Assembly (NCBI GenBank): GCA_944354125.1
Contig: CALVPT010000001.1
Span: 1-64,000, forward strand
Source: an uncultured Clostridia bacterium
Lineage (GTDB): Bacteria > Bacillota > Clostridia > Christensenellales > Borkfalkiaceae
DNA length: 64,000 bases
Reading direction: 5' to 3'
Shown: positions 54,014 to 61,998 of the stretch, piece after piece
Layout of the letters: each line of letters begins with the position of its first letter
Numbering within the stretch: the stretch's first letter is position 1
Notes under the pieces: model-generated
Told to the model about the DNA's origin: nothing
What the model saw: only the letters and a program-made list of their open reading frames with translations
Databases searched by the model: none
Position numbers and translations under genes: made by a program

Positions 54014-54618
54014 TGATTGCAATTATAGATTACGGTGTGGGAAATCTGTTTTCCCTGAACAGTTCGCTGAGTAAAATAGGCGCAGAAAGCGTTGTCAGCG
54101 GCGAAAGAGAGACAATTGAAAGAGCAGACAAGATTATTCTTCCCGGTGTCGGGGCGTTCGGAGATGCCGCTCAAAAGCTGAAAGAGAGAGGACTTGATGT
54201 GCTTATCCTTGACCAGGTCAGGTCAGGGAAACCGTTGCTCGGCATATGCCTTGGAATGCAACTCCTTTTTGAAAAGAGCTACGAATACGGCGAGCATAAG
54301 GGGCTTGGCATAGTAAAAGGCGAAGTCAGACCGCTAAGAGAGCGCATATCAGACCTTAAAATACCGCATATGGGCTGGAATGAGCTTAGGTTTACAAAAT
54401 ATAGCGAGATATTTGAGGGGTTGAAGGACGGCGACTATGTCTACTTTGTGCACTCATATTACGGCAAATGTGCGGACGACAGCATGATTGCGTCTACCGA
54501 TTACGGGTTTGACGTAACGGCGGCTGTGCAACGCGGCAATGTGTTCGGCGTGCAGTTTCATCCCGAGAAGAGCGGCGACGTCGGACTTAAGATACTTAAA
54601 AATTTTGTTAACCTTTAA
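54013..54618 (+). CDS. hisH: Imidazole glycerol phosphate synthase, glutaminase subunit
   Basis: Class I glutamine amidotransferase feeding ammonia to HisF. From ATG 54013, on the last base of the hisB stop, it is 201 residues, starting MIAIIDYGVGNLFSL. The nucleophile Cys is in LLGICLGMQLLF, with the oxyanion VGAFGDA and the FHPEKS His/Glu near the C terminus. An upstream in-frame start within hisB is not needed. Confidence 0.95.
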   Translation: MIAIIDYGVGNLFSLNSSLSKIGAESVVSGERETIERADKIILPGVGAFGDAAQKLKERGLDVLILDQVRSGKPLLGICLGMQLLFEKSYEYGEHKGLGIVKGEVRPLRERISDLKIPHMGWNELRFTKYSEIFEGLKDGDYVYFVHSYYGKCADDSMIASTDYGFDVTAAVQRGNVFGVQFHPEKSGDVGLKILKNFVNL

Positions 54619-54627
54619 GGAATCAAT

Positions 54628-55347
54628 ATGAAGATATTTCCTGCGATAGATCTGATAGGCGGAAAGGTTGTAAGGCTCAGCGAGGGCGATTATGACAAAC
54701 GCAAGAATTATTCATTATCTCCGCTTGAGGCGGCTGAAAGTTTCAGGCTGAGCGGAGCAACTCACATACATATTGTCGACCTGGACGGCGCAAAGAGCGG
54801 TAATGCCGACAACGCCGGAGTAATTTCGCAAATCGTAAAAAAATTTGATATGTTTGCCGAAGTAGGCGGCGGCATCCGCTCCTTTGACAGCATACAGAGA
54901 TATCTCGATTGCGGAGTAAAGAGGGTAATTCTGGGTACGATAGCTGTAAAAGATTTTGCGTTTGCAGAACGCGCTGTGGCGAAATTCGGTAACGCAATCT
55001 CCGTCGGCGTCGATGCAAAAGACGGCAAAGTCGCCATAAACGGATGGAAGGAGATAACACAAATCGATTCTTTGCAATTTTGCGTAAAGCTAAAAAATGC
55101 AGGCATAAATCATGTCATTTATACCGATATTTCAAAAGATGGCATGCTTAGCGGCACAAATTTAGCAATTTACGAAGTACTATGTCAGACATATTACCCT
55201 GCAATTACTGCGTCCGGCGGTATAACTTACATCGAAGAAATTAAAAAACTTAAGCAAATGAACATATATGGGGCAATTCTCGGCAAGGCTCTTTATGAAA
55301 ACAAGCTTTCGTTGGAGGAGGCTGTAAAAGTCGCTGAAAGCGATTAA
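54628..55347 (+). CDS. hisA: ProFAR isomerase (HisA)
   Basis: Amadori isomerase with a (beta/alpha)8 barrel of 239 residues. It has FPAIDLIGGKVVRLSEGDYDK (catalytic Asp), HIVDLDGAKSG, EVGGGIRS and the second catalytic Asp in IYTDISKDGMLSGTN. AAGGA precedes the ATG. Unusually, hisF does not follow directly but comes after a gap of 288 bases. Confidence 0.94.
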   Translation: MKIFPAIDLIGGKVVRLSEGDYDKRKNYSLSPLEAAESFRLSGATHIHIVDLDGAKSGNADNAGVISQIVKKFDMFAEVGGGIRSFDSIQRYLDCGVKRVILGTIAVKDFAFAERAVAKFGNAISVGVDAKDGKVAINGWKEITQIDSLQFCVKLKNAGINHVIYTDISKDGMLSGTNLAIYEVLCQTYYPAITASGGITYIEEIKKLKQMNIYGAILGKALYENKLSLEEAVKVAESD

Positions 55348-55635
55348 GCTTGTTTGCATCATTGCCGTGTGCTGAAATTAGTTCAATAACGAGTTTCTTT
55401 GTAGCGGCAAGCCGCTCCTTTGTTTGGACTGGCTTACTGATAAGAAGATTCGGATTATTAAATTATTTTTGGAATAAATCTCCTTTGCAAGTGAACTCTG
55501 AGTTGTAAATTTTTGATGCGATTGCTTGCATATAATTAGCTTATATAGGTATACAATTAGCAGACAGATTGAAATGTTAAAATTTTACTCGCAGCTTATT
55601 TAGATTTTATTTTTATTTTTAAGGAATAATATAAT
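55348..55635. other. Intergenic gap between hisA and hisF
   Basis: No gene is present. There is a short GC hairpin (AGCGG/CCGCT at 55403-55416) with a T-rich tail that might act as a weak terminator, and a possible promoter (TTGCAT, 18 bases, TATACA around 55528-55557). AAGGAAT precedes the hisF ATG. Confidence 0.45.
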
Positions 55636-56391
55636 ATGTTGGCAAAGAGAATAATCCCCTGCCTTGACGTCAGACACGGCAGAGTGGTTAAAGGTACGAA
55701 TTTTACCTCGCTGAAAGACGTGAGCGATCCCGTCGGTTTGGCTGAGTTTTACTCCAGAAGCGGCGCCGACGAACTTGTGTTTTACGATATTGTAGCCAGC
55801 GCTGAGGGCAGGTCGCTGTTCTGCGACGTTCTTAAAGGCGTTGCAAGCAAGGTCTTCATTCCGCTCACCGTGGGCGGAGGAATTAATTCGCTTGACGATT
55901 TCGACAGGGTTTTAAAATGCGGAGCCGATAAAGTCAGCGTAAACAGCGGCGCCATAAAAAATCCTTCGCTCATTAGGGAGGCCGCTAAAAAGTACGGCAA
56001 TCAGTGCGTCGTTCTCTCCATGGATGTCAAACTCTGCGACGACGGATATAAGGTCTATTCGCTCGGCGGCAGAGTAAGGACGGAGTTGGATGCCGTAAAA
56101 TGGGCGGTATTCGGCGAGAAGAGCGGCGCGGGCGAGATAGTCGTCAACAGCATTGACACCGACGGCGTAAAAAAGGGGTTCGATATCGCAATGCTGAAAA
56201 AGATTACAGATGCGGTAAATATCCCTGTGGTAGCGAGCGGCGGAGCCGGGTCGATTGAGGATTTTATAGATCTTTTTAAGAGCGTGAACGTCGATGCCGG
56301 ATTGGGTGCATCAGTATTTCATTACAGAGATTTTTCGATTGGAGAGCTCAAAAGACAATTAAAAAACAGCGGCATAGAGGTGAGATTATGA
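55636..56391 (+). CDS. hisF: Imidazole glycerol phosphate synthase, cyclase subunit
   Basis: Cyclase partner of HisH, a 251-residue (beta/alpha)8 barrel. It has RIIPCLDVRHGRVVKGTNF with the catalytic Asp, PLTVGGGINSLDD, KVSVNSGAI, the second catalytic Asp in NSIDTDGVKKGFD, and VVASGGAGSIEDF. It overlaps hisIE by 4 bases. Confidence 0.96.
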   Translation: MLAKRIIPCLDVRHGRVVKGTNFTSLKDVSDPVGLAEFYSRSGADELVFYDIVASAEGRSLFCDVLKGVASKVFIPLTVGGGINSLDDFDRVLKCGADKVSVNSGAIKNPSLIREAAKKYGNQCVVLSMDVKLCDDGYKVYSLGGRVRTELDAVKWAVFGEKSGAGEIVVNSIDTDGVKKGFDIAMLKKITDAVNIPVVASGGAGSIEDFIDLFKSVNVDAGLGASVFHYRDFSIGELKRQLKNSGIEVRL

Positions 56392-57035
56392 TAGAAATTG
56401 ACAGCCTTAAATTCGATGAAAAGGGACTGATTCCCGCAGTTGTGACCGATTTTTTTACTAAAAAGGTTTTAACTGTTGCATATATGAACAGACAAAGTCT
56501 TGAAATAAGCATTGCCGAGGGCAAGACTTGTTTCTATTCCAGAAGCAGAAAATGTCTGTGGCGCAAAGGCGAGACGAGCGGAAACTTTCAGCATATAGTA
56601 TCGATTAAGGCGGATTGCGACAGGGATGCCCTGACCGTCGAGGTGGTAAAAGACGGACCTGCCTGCCATCTCGGGACGGACAGCTGTTTCAATGACTATG
56701 TATATAAGAGCGATAAGTTAGGCGAGTTTTCTGTTGACGGCCTTTATGAACTTCTTAAGGGAAGATTGGAACTTAAGCCCCAGGGTTCGTATACTACATA
56801 TTTATTTGAACAGGGAACAGATAAAATTCTAAAAAAGGTCGGAGAAGAGTGTACGGAAGTTATCGTTGCAGGCAAGGGCGGGGATAAGTCCGAGACAATC
56901 TTTGAGATTGCCGACCTTACATATCACGTATTGGTGCTTATGGTCTATATGGGAATACCGCTTGAAGATGTCATAAAAGAACTTGCCAAGCGTCACATAA
57001 TCGACCACAAGGTCAAGCAACAGAAGATGCAATGA
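56388..57035 (+). CDS. hisIE: Bifunctional phosphoribosyl-AMP cyclohydrolase/phosphoribosyl-ATP pyrophosphohydrolase
   Basis: Two early steps of the pathway in one 215-residue protein. The HisI half (1-115) holds the metal-binding DCDRDALTVEV and DGPACHLGTDSCF, with RSRKCLWRKGETSGN. The HisE half (about 120-210) holds KILKKVGEECTEVIVAGK and EIADLTYHVLVLM. It ends the his operon. Confidence 0.95.
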   Translation: MIEIDSLKFDEKGLIPAVVTDFFTKKVLTVAYMNRQSLEISIAEGKTCFYSRSRKCLWRKGETSGNFQHIVSIKADCDRDALTVEVVKDGPACHLGTDSCFNDYVYKSDKLGEFSVDGLYELLKGRLELKPQGSYTTYLFEQGTDKILKKVGEECTEVIVAGKGGDKSETIFEIADLTYHVLVLMVYMGIPLEDVIKELAKRHIIDHKVKQQKMQ

Positions 57036-57054
57036 CATTTCTGTTTGATACATA

Positions 57055-58041
57055 ATGTGTACGGCAATAACTTTTAAAAAGAGTCATTTTTACTTTGGAA
57101 GAACGCTTGATTATGACATTTCTTTCGGTGAAAAGGTCGTAATTACTCCCAGAAATTATAAGTTTGATTTCAGATACGAGGGCGCTTCGGAGAGTCGTTT
57201 TGCAATTATCGGCATGGCAATCGTGGTCGACGGATGTCCTCTTTATTTTGACGGAATGAATGAGAAAGGGCTTTGCATTGCAGGACTAAACTTTGTCGGA
57301 AATGCCGTCTATCGCGAAGTCAAGGATGATTGCGACGGGGCTATAAATCTGCCCCAGTTCGAGTTTATTCCCTTTATACTTAGCAGATATAAGAGCGTTG
57401 CCGAGGTTAAAAGAGCGCTTGAAAATATACGCATTCTCAAGGAACCTTTCAGCGACGAGCTTGTAACCGCCCAGCTTCACTGGATAATTGCAGACGGTGA
57501 GAGATGCATTACTGTTGAGTGCGTCAGGGGCGGAATGAAAATCTATGATAATCCTGTGGGCGTGCTGACCAACAATCCGCCTTTCGATATGCAGATGTTC
57601 AATCTCAATAACTATATGACATTGTCGTGCAAAGCGCCAGTAAATGCCTTTGCCGACGGATTACATCTGCAGGAGTACGGAAGAGGGATGGGTGCGCTCG
57701 GTCTTCCCGGTGATATTTCTCCGCAATCGCGCTTTGTAAGGGCGGCTTTCGTTAAACTGAACAGCGTGTGTGACGATTTGCCCGTGTCCTGCGTCAACCA
57801 GTTTTTTCATATTTTGGGCAGCGTGGAAAACCAGAGAGGGTGCTGTCGGCTTTCGGACGGTAAATGTGAGATAACGCAATATACCTGTTGTTGCGATGCC
57901 GATGAAGGTATTTATTATTACACGACATACAGCAACCACCGTATTTCTGCTGTCAGTCTTAAATCGGAAAATCTCGACGGCAATAAATTGATTGTATATG
58001 ATTTATTGAAAAATGAAGACATCTACTCCCAGAATGGCTGA
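57055..58041 (+). CDS. Choloylglycine hydrolase family protein (bile salt hydrolase or penicillin V acylase type)
   Basis: Ntn hydrolase that cleaves linear amide bonds. After Met removal Cys2 (MCTAITF) is the N-terminal nucleophile. Other family positions are present: FGRTLDYD (Arg16, Asp20 region), NEKGLCIAGLNF, VGVLTNNPPFDMQ with the Asn, and LPGDISPQSRFVRAAF with the Arg. The 328-residue length is right, and no signal peptide is seen. Bile salt versus penicillin/N-acyl-homoserine-lactone substrate cannot be told by eye. The gene follows hisIE after 19 bases with a weak ribosome binding site, and is the last core-side gene before the mobile DNA. Confidence 0.88.
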   Translation: MCTAITFKKSHFYFGRTLDYDISFGEKVVITPRNYKFDFRYEGASESRFAIIGMAIVVDGCPLYFDGMNEKGLCIAGLNFVGNAVYREVKDDCDGAINLPQFEFIPFILSRYKSVAEVKRALENIRILKEPFSDELVTAQLHWIIADGERCITVECVRGGMKIYDNPVGVLTNNPPFDMQMFNLNNYMTLSCKAPVNAFADGLHLQEYGRGMGALGLPGDISPQSRFVRAAFVKLNSVCDDLPVSCVNQFFHILGSVENQRGCCRLSDGKCEITQYTCCCDADEGIYYYTTYSNHRISAVSLKSENLDGNKLIVYDLLKNEDIYSQNG

Positions 58042-58054
58042 TTCCATACACTTA

Positions 58055-58088
58055 TGCAGGCGCCCGATTAGTCGGACGTCTGCATTTT
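58055..58088 (+). terminator. Terminator after the choloylglycine hydrolase gene
   Basis: TGCAG...CTGCA encloses CCGA/TCGG pairing and is followed by TTTT, 14 bases after the stop codon. Confidence 0.7.
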
Positions 58089-58166
58089 GAAGCAATATTG
58101 ATTGGAGTGTAACCACACTTTGCAGAGGAATTTGAACGTTCAGAAAAATGAAATTAAATGCGAAAA

Positions 58167-58291
58167 ACAGGAGTAGCCGCTTGAGCGCGGCGCACGGTTG
58201 ACAGCCCAAGCCGAGGACTGTCAAGGCGGCGGTAGAGCCCGCCGCCCTACGGCAGAAAATTATTTCTGCCTTGCCTCCCCTCAACTCCTGT
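58167..58291 (-). ncRNA. Candidate multibranched structured RNA
   Basis: A closing 8-bp stem (ACAGGAGT 58167-58174 with ACTCCTGT 58284-58291) encloses four hairpins in a row: GCCGC/GCGGC (58176-58191), TTGACAG/CTGTCAA (58198-58224), GGCGGCGG/CCGCCGCC (58225-58246) and GGCAGAAA/TTTCTGCC (58251-58270). All stems are perfect. On the minus strand the closing stem is followed directly by five T residues, like a terminator, which favours that orientation. It lies beyond the 3' end of the serine recombinase gene. Family unknown. Confidence 0.45.
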
Positions 58292-58305
58292 GATATCCTT
58301 ACAAG

Positions 58306-58344
58306 AAAAAAGATGACACCGACAAAAAGCAGTGTCATCTTTTT
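58306..58344 (-). terminator. Bidirectional terminator overlapping the recombinase stop
   Basis: AAAAAGATGACAC (58307-58319) pairs with GTGTCATCTTTTT (58332-58344). T runs flank it on both strands, and the recombinase stop codon (58335-58337) is inside the stem. Confidence 0.75.
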
Positions 58345-59798
58345 GGTGCCCCGCATGAAAACAAAGTTGAACTTTCAAGTTCTGCAAGGCTTATTGTTTC
58401 TTCTTTACCGTTGGCGTTGTATATAATTTTTAAATGATCGTCGTAAAGATAAATGGCGTTCATAAATGTATCTATTATCTTGCGCTTGCCTTCCTGTGTG
58501 GTTATGTCTATTTTGCGGAAGTTGGATAGCGCCATTTTAAAATGGTCTTGCGAGAAGATTGGAGCTTTAAGCTGCTCTTTAGCAATCGCGTCGCTTATCT
58601 CACGCTTCTCCTTTTCCAGCCCGTCAAGTCGTTTCAATAGCGTTTCCGTCGCGTAGCCCTTCTGCACGGCGTTGACGATATTTTCTATCTCTTTTTCCTT
58701 TTGTTTTAACTGCTCCTGCAATTTTGGAAGAATAGTACTTTCCGTGTACTGCAATTCGTACAGCTTTGCCGAAAGCCTTTCAATAATGTCATCGTCTTTT
58801 AGGAACTCCATCGTCTTGTAGACTATGAAATCTTCCAGCTTGGTCTTGCTGACTGGCTTCTTTTCGCATTGGTGTTTCTTCTGACGCACACAGGCGTAAT
58901 AGCGATAAACAACGCCTTTCGTACCGCTTGTTCCTGCCTGAGCAACCATCATTGCACCACATCTTCCACAGAAAAGTTTTGTGGTAAGCAGATAATCCTC
59001 ATCTGCCGTATGCCTTGCCGGTGCCTTTGAGTTCTTGGCAAGTTCCAACTGCACAGCATTGAATAGTTCTTCCGAAACAAGCGGAGGCACGCTGTTCTCT
59101 ATAACCACTCCCATATGGTGATACTCTCCGATATAAACTCTATTAGAGAGCATATACCGGATTGCATTGTATCTCAATGCCTTGCCGTTCGAGCGCGTTA
59201 CCTTGCGCTCGTTCATTATGCGATAGATTTCCTTTACCGTCTTTCCGTCGTTGCATAACTTGAAAATCTCTTGGACAACTGGCGCGGCTTGAGGGTCAAT
59301 ATCGAGTTTGCGCTCATTATTTATAACATAACCGAACGGAACGTTGCCTCCATTCCACAAGCCTTTTAAGGCGTTCTCCTTCATCCCGCGCGTTACCTTT
59401 TCGGCAAGCTCAGCTGAATAGTATTCTGCCATGCCTTCCAGAACGCTCTCCAGCAGTATGCCCTCGGAGCCTTCGGCAATCGTCTCCTTTGCAGAGATGA
59501 CCTTTACCCCATTTTTGCGCAACAGTGCTTTATAGTGCGCGCTATCATAGCGGTTACGGGAAAACCTGTCCAGCTTCCATACAATAATACAGTCGAAAGC
59601 GTGCTTATAACTGTCCTTAATCATTCGCTGAAATTCTGGTCGGTTGTCCGTCTTGGCGGTAAGGGCGCGGTCTATGTAGTTGCCGATGACCTGAATATCG
59701 TTGTATGTTGCATACTCCATACATTCGCGTATCTGACCTTCTATCGACGCTTCGGTCTGATTATCGCTTGAATAACGGGCATAAATGACTGCTTTCAT
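58335..59798 (-). CDS. Large serine recombinase (integrase/resolvase)
   Basis: 487-residue site-specific recombinase. Residues 1-140 are the resolvase catalytic domain (AVIYARYSSDNQTEASIEGQ with nucleophile Ser10; VWKLDRFSRNRYDS). Residues 160-260 form the Recombinase domain (GNVPFGYV, SNRVYIGEYHH). A zinc ribbon follows (CGRCGAMM...YYACVRQKKHQCEKK), then a coiled coil (about 345-410: LQEQLKQKEKEIENIVNAVQ) typical of large serine integrases. A GGTAG-type ribosome binding site precedes the ATG. It probably moves the element that begins nearby and carries the relaxase gene at the right edge. Confidence 0.93.
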   Translation of the reverse strand: MKAVIYARYSSDNQTEASIEGQIRECMEYATYNDIQVIGNYIDRALTAKTDNRPEFQRMIKDSYKHAFDCIIVWKLDRFSRNRYDSAHYKALLRKNGVKVISAKETIAEGSEGILLESVLEGMAEYYSAELAEKVTRGMKENALKGLWNGGNVPFGYVINNERKLDIDPQAAPVVQEIFKLCNDGKTVKEIYRIMNERKVTRSNGKALRYNAIRYMLSNRVYIGEYHHMGVVIENSVPPLVSEELFNAVQLELAKNSKAPARHTADEDYLLTTKLFCGRCGAMMVAQAGTSGTKGVVYRYYACVRQKKHQCEKKPVSKTKLEDFIVYKTMEFLKDDDIIERLSAKLYELQYTESTILPKLQEQLKQKEKEIENIVNAVQKGYATETLLKRLDGLEKEKREISDAIAKEQLKAPIFSQDHFKMALSNFRKIDITTQEGKRKIIDTFMNAIYLYDDHLKIIYNANGKEETISLAELESSTLFSCGAPKR

Positions 59799-60149
59799 AA
59801 CTTCTACCTTTCATAATATTTGGTTTGACATTCTTATAGTTTTTTAAGAATGTACATATCGAGGCTATTTGTATTACTTCTTCCTTGCAACAAAGTTGCG
59901 TGTGACTGTATTTGCGCGTTTTACGGGCGGTTTGAAGGGCGCCTTTTGTTCGGAGTGGAGCTTTATAAACTTTTTTAAACGATTCAAAATGCGCTCTCTT
60001 GCGTGAGGAAAGAGCACGCTATCGCGGTACTCCGCTACGGTCTCATATCACTCGCCTTTGCAAAGTCGCTGAATATTTATGCAGTTTGGCTTTGCGTCTA
60101 TGCGTCTGTCTCTTTGATGATATGTTAGTTTTTTGATATAAACGGGAAG
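59799..60149. other. Non-coding stretch upstream of the recombinase gene
   Basis: No gene is seen. A perfect 9-bp inverted repeat (ACATTCTTA/TAAGAATGT, 59828-59853) with a T-rich loop lies 30 bases before the recombinase start. It may be a terminator for the leftward membrane-protein gene or a control site for the recombinase. Confidence 0.4.
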
Positions 60150-60770
60150 TTACTTAATATTCCATAAAATAAATGAAATTGCTATAAACGACAACGGGAT
60201 CAGCAGTACAGTCAAAACCTCAATAAAATTATTTTTCTTGTCTGTCGCTGTAAAGTCATACGGTTCTTCCCATAATTTAGTTTTAGTAAGAACGATATAT
60301 ACTATCCAATATATACACGAAGGAATTGCAACAATCGCTGTCCATATATCATTACTTAAATCGATTTGCCTTTCAAAAACTACAAAACTCAACAAAGATA
60401 CTATCGGGCAAACATAATGAAAAATTATGTTTGCCTTTTTGGGATTAAAACCTGGCTGAAAGTCGTCCTCTGTGATTGCAATCTTCTTCCCATTGCCGAG
60501 AAAGACAATGAATATAAACATTGTGGCTACAAGTCCACAGGTTGCAATATATCGCAACCCCATTACAAATTCCGGCACCGTTTCACCGGAAACTATACTG
60601 ATTGTCAGATATATACAACAAATTAAACTTACAATTAGCGATAAGAAATTTTGTAAATATGTATAGTATTTTAGTATATTCAGTTTGTCCTTAATATGTA
60701 CAAGTGCGTATAATTCACAACCTGAAATTACCAAGTTCAGTATAAGCGCCACAATAAGCATAAGTTTCAT
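60150..60770 (-). CDS. Polytopic membrane protein
   Basis: 206-residue protein with about six hydrophobic helices (roughly residues 3-22, 40-62, 72-92, 113-133, 143-163, 183-204) and no enzyme motif I recognise. The layout and HYVCPIVSLLSFVVFER resemble the Pr6Pr/FAR-17a-like membrane family, but I am not sure. It lies 47 bases downstream of the TetR gene on the same strand, so the two probably form one transcript under the TetR operator. Confidence 0.7.
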   Translation of the reverse strand: MKLMLIVALILNLVISGCELYALVHIKDKLNILKYYTYLQNFLSLIVSLICCIYLTISIVSGETVPEFVMGLRYIATCGLVATMFIFIVFLGNGKKIAITEDDFQPGFNPKKANIIFHYVCPIVSLLSFVVFERQIDLSNDIWTAIVAIPSCIYWIVYIVLTKTKLWEEPYDFTATDKKNNFIEVLTVLLIPLSFIAISFILWNIK

Positions 60771-60817
60771 AATAAGTGTTACCTGTAAATTTTTTTGCTT
60801 TATATATATTTTTTTGC

Positions 60818-61381
60818 TTACTCCTGTACCGCCAATATCGCACCACGATAAGCTCGTTTTAAATGAGTTTTAATCAGTTGCTCGTCATATTTTAACGAAT
60901 TATTTGCAATCATACTTGCATAACCGTGAGCAAATAAGAAAACAGTCAAAAAGATTTTTTTCACCTGCTCCTTGCTTTCGCCAATTGCCCCTTGCATTGT
61001 GGAAATAACAGGCATAAGCTCCTCGGCATCTATCATCTCAACCAGTGTTCTTCCTGCAAAATTATTGGATTGAAAAAGGAAACGAAATAATTGTCGTTCT
61101 TCAATTGCAAATCGGATATAGTTTAGTCCAATGCCCAGAATCACGCCGTTCTGTGTATCTTTAATGGTCGTAAGGTATTCAGAATGATAGCAGTCTGCTT
61201 TTGCATATACCGTCTTTTTCAATTCTTTAATCGTTGCAAAATGGTACATAATAGGTTGTGTAGAACAACCGAGTTTTTTTGCGACTGTCCTCACATTGAT
61301 GTTTTCAGCACCCATTTCCCGTACAACCTCAAAAGCAGCGTCAACGACCATGTCTTTTGTAATTTTTACTCTCGGCGGCAT
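60818..61381 (-). CDS. TetR/AcrR-family transcriptional regulator
   Basis: 187-residue repressor. The N-terminal helix-turn-helix reads TKDMVVDAAFEVVREMGAENINVRTVAKKLGCSTQPIMYHFATIKELKKTVYA. The C-terminal ligand domain is of the short TetR type with VKKIFLTVFLFAHGYASMIANN. AAGGAGAG lies 7 bases before the ATG. A 36-bp near-perfect palindrome (61396-61431) overlies its -10 box, so it very likely represses itself and the membrane-protein gene downstream. Confidence 0.9.
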   Translation of the reverse strand: MPPRVKITKDMVVDAAFEVVREMGAENINVRTVAKKLGCSTQPIMYHFATIKELKKTVYAKADCYHSEYLTTIKDTQNGVILGIGLNYIRFAIEERQLFRFLFQSNNFAGRTLVEMIDAEELMPVISTMQGAIGESKEQVKKIFLTVFLFAHGYASMIANNSLKYDEQLIKTHLKRAYRGAILAVQE

Positions 61382-61395
61382 TAGAATCTCTCCTT

Positions 61396-61431
61396 AATTA
61401 TAATATATGTTATATAACATGCATTATAATT
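61396..61431. promoter_or_regulatory. TetR operator: 36-bp near-perfect palindrome
   Basis: The sequence is centred between 61413 and 61414 with perfect core ATGTTATATAACAT (61407-61420); only two symmetric positions in the 36 bases break the palindrome. It overlaps the minus-strand -10 box of the TetR gene. Confidence 0.8.
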
Positions 61432-61450
61432 ATTTTTTTTGATTTGTCAA
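61423..61450 (-). promoter_or_regulatory. Promoter of the TetR gene
   Basis: On the minus strand TTGACA (plus 61445-61450), 16 bases, TATAAT (plus 61423-61428). The -10 lies inside the palindromic operator. Confidence 0.7.
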
Positions 61451-61492
61451 GAGCCTGTGACAAACGAGAGGCGTATCTAACACTTTTCAGTG

Positions 61493-61687
61493 TCAAAACA
61501 CCTCGTCTATGGCATCCTTGAATTGTTTGTACAACATTGCGGCTTCTTTGTCATCTTTAAGTTTTTCAGTCAATTTATCGTCAAACTCGCATACTTTGTC
61601 CATCAACTGACTGTATTTGTTAGAGGCGCGCACGCTTTCATAAGTACCGCGCAAACCAAAGCACATTTGCTCAATTGCAGATTTCAT
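61493..61687 (-). CDS. Small protein of mobile-element type (possibly DUF6809)
   Basis: 64-residue acidic, all-helical protein (MKSAIEQMCFGLRGTYESVR...LTEKLKDDKEAAMLYKQFKDAIDEVF). The pattern of a short N terminus, an E-K-L repeat and a final F-x-D-A helix resembles the DUF6809 family of small proteins found in Clostridia elements; I am not certain. AGGAG lies 6 bases before the ATG, and a good promoter sits upstream (61713-61741). It is divergent from the Xre regulator. Confidence 0.65.
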   Translation of the reverse strand: MKSAIEQMCFGLRGTYESVRASNKYSQLMDKVCEFDDKLTEKLKDDKEAAMLYKQFKDAIDEVF

Positions 61688-61712
61688 AGCAACTCCTGAC
61701 AGTTTTTTATAT

Positions 61713-61741
61713 ATTATATAGCTCTAAACGAGCTAAGCCAA
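61713..61741 (-). promoter_or_regulatory. Promoter of the 64-residue protein gene, covered by inverted repeats
   Basis: On the minus strand TTGGCT (plus 61736-61741), 17 bases, TATAAT (plus 61713-61718). The spacer contains TAGCTC-taaac-GAGCTA (61719-61735), and a third TAGCTC lies at 61748-61753. Confidence 0.65.
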
Positions 61742-61774
61742 TAATTTTAGCTCAATTCATGGTAATATTTAGGC

Positions 61775-61978
61775 ATGATAATATTCAAAGAAAGACTTAA
61801 AGAGTTGAGAATTGAAAAGAAACTTTCACAGGCAGAGCTTGCAAAAGAGCTGAACGTGAGCCAGCGAAGCATAAGCTGTTGGGAGACGGGATTCAGAGAG
61901 CCCGATTTTGCAACGTTGGAACGAATTGCTGTATTCTTTGATGTAACTACTGACTATCTCCTTGGTTTAGGGGACTAA
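61775..61978 (+). CDS. Xre-family helix-turn-helix regulator
   Basis: 67-residue single-domain HTH protein: FKERLKELRIEKKLSQAELAKELNVSQRSISCWETGFREPDFATLERIAVFFDVTTDYLLG, the Cro/C1 fold with no effector domain. It is divergent from the 64-residue protein gene, and the TAGCTC/GAGCTA repeats between them are its likely operator. It is followed after 20 bases by a P-loop protein gene. Confidence 0.9.
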   Translation: MIIFKERLKELRIEKKLSQAELAKELNVSQRSISCWETGFREPDFATLERIAVFFDVTTDYLLGLGD

Positions 61979-61998
61979 AAAGCTAAGAAAATGTCATT

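Noticed and set aside
55348..55635. A small gene between hisA and hisF
   Set aside because: No open frame with a ribosome binding site and coding character is present.
58003..58356. Minus-strand 117-codon hydrophobic frame overlapping the recombinase stop
   Set aside because: It lacks a ribosome binding site, overlaps both neighbouring genes and terminators, and its sequence is made of the perfect hairpins described for the structured RNA candidate.
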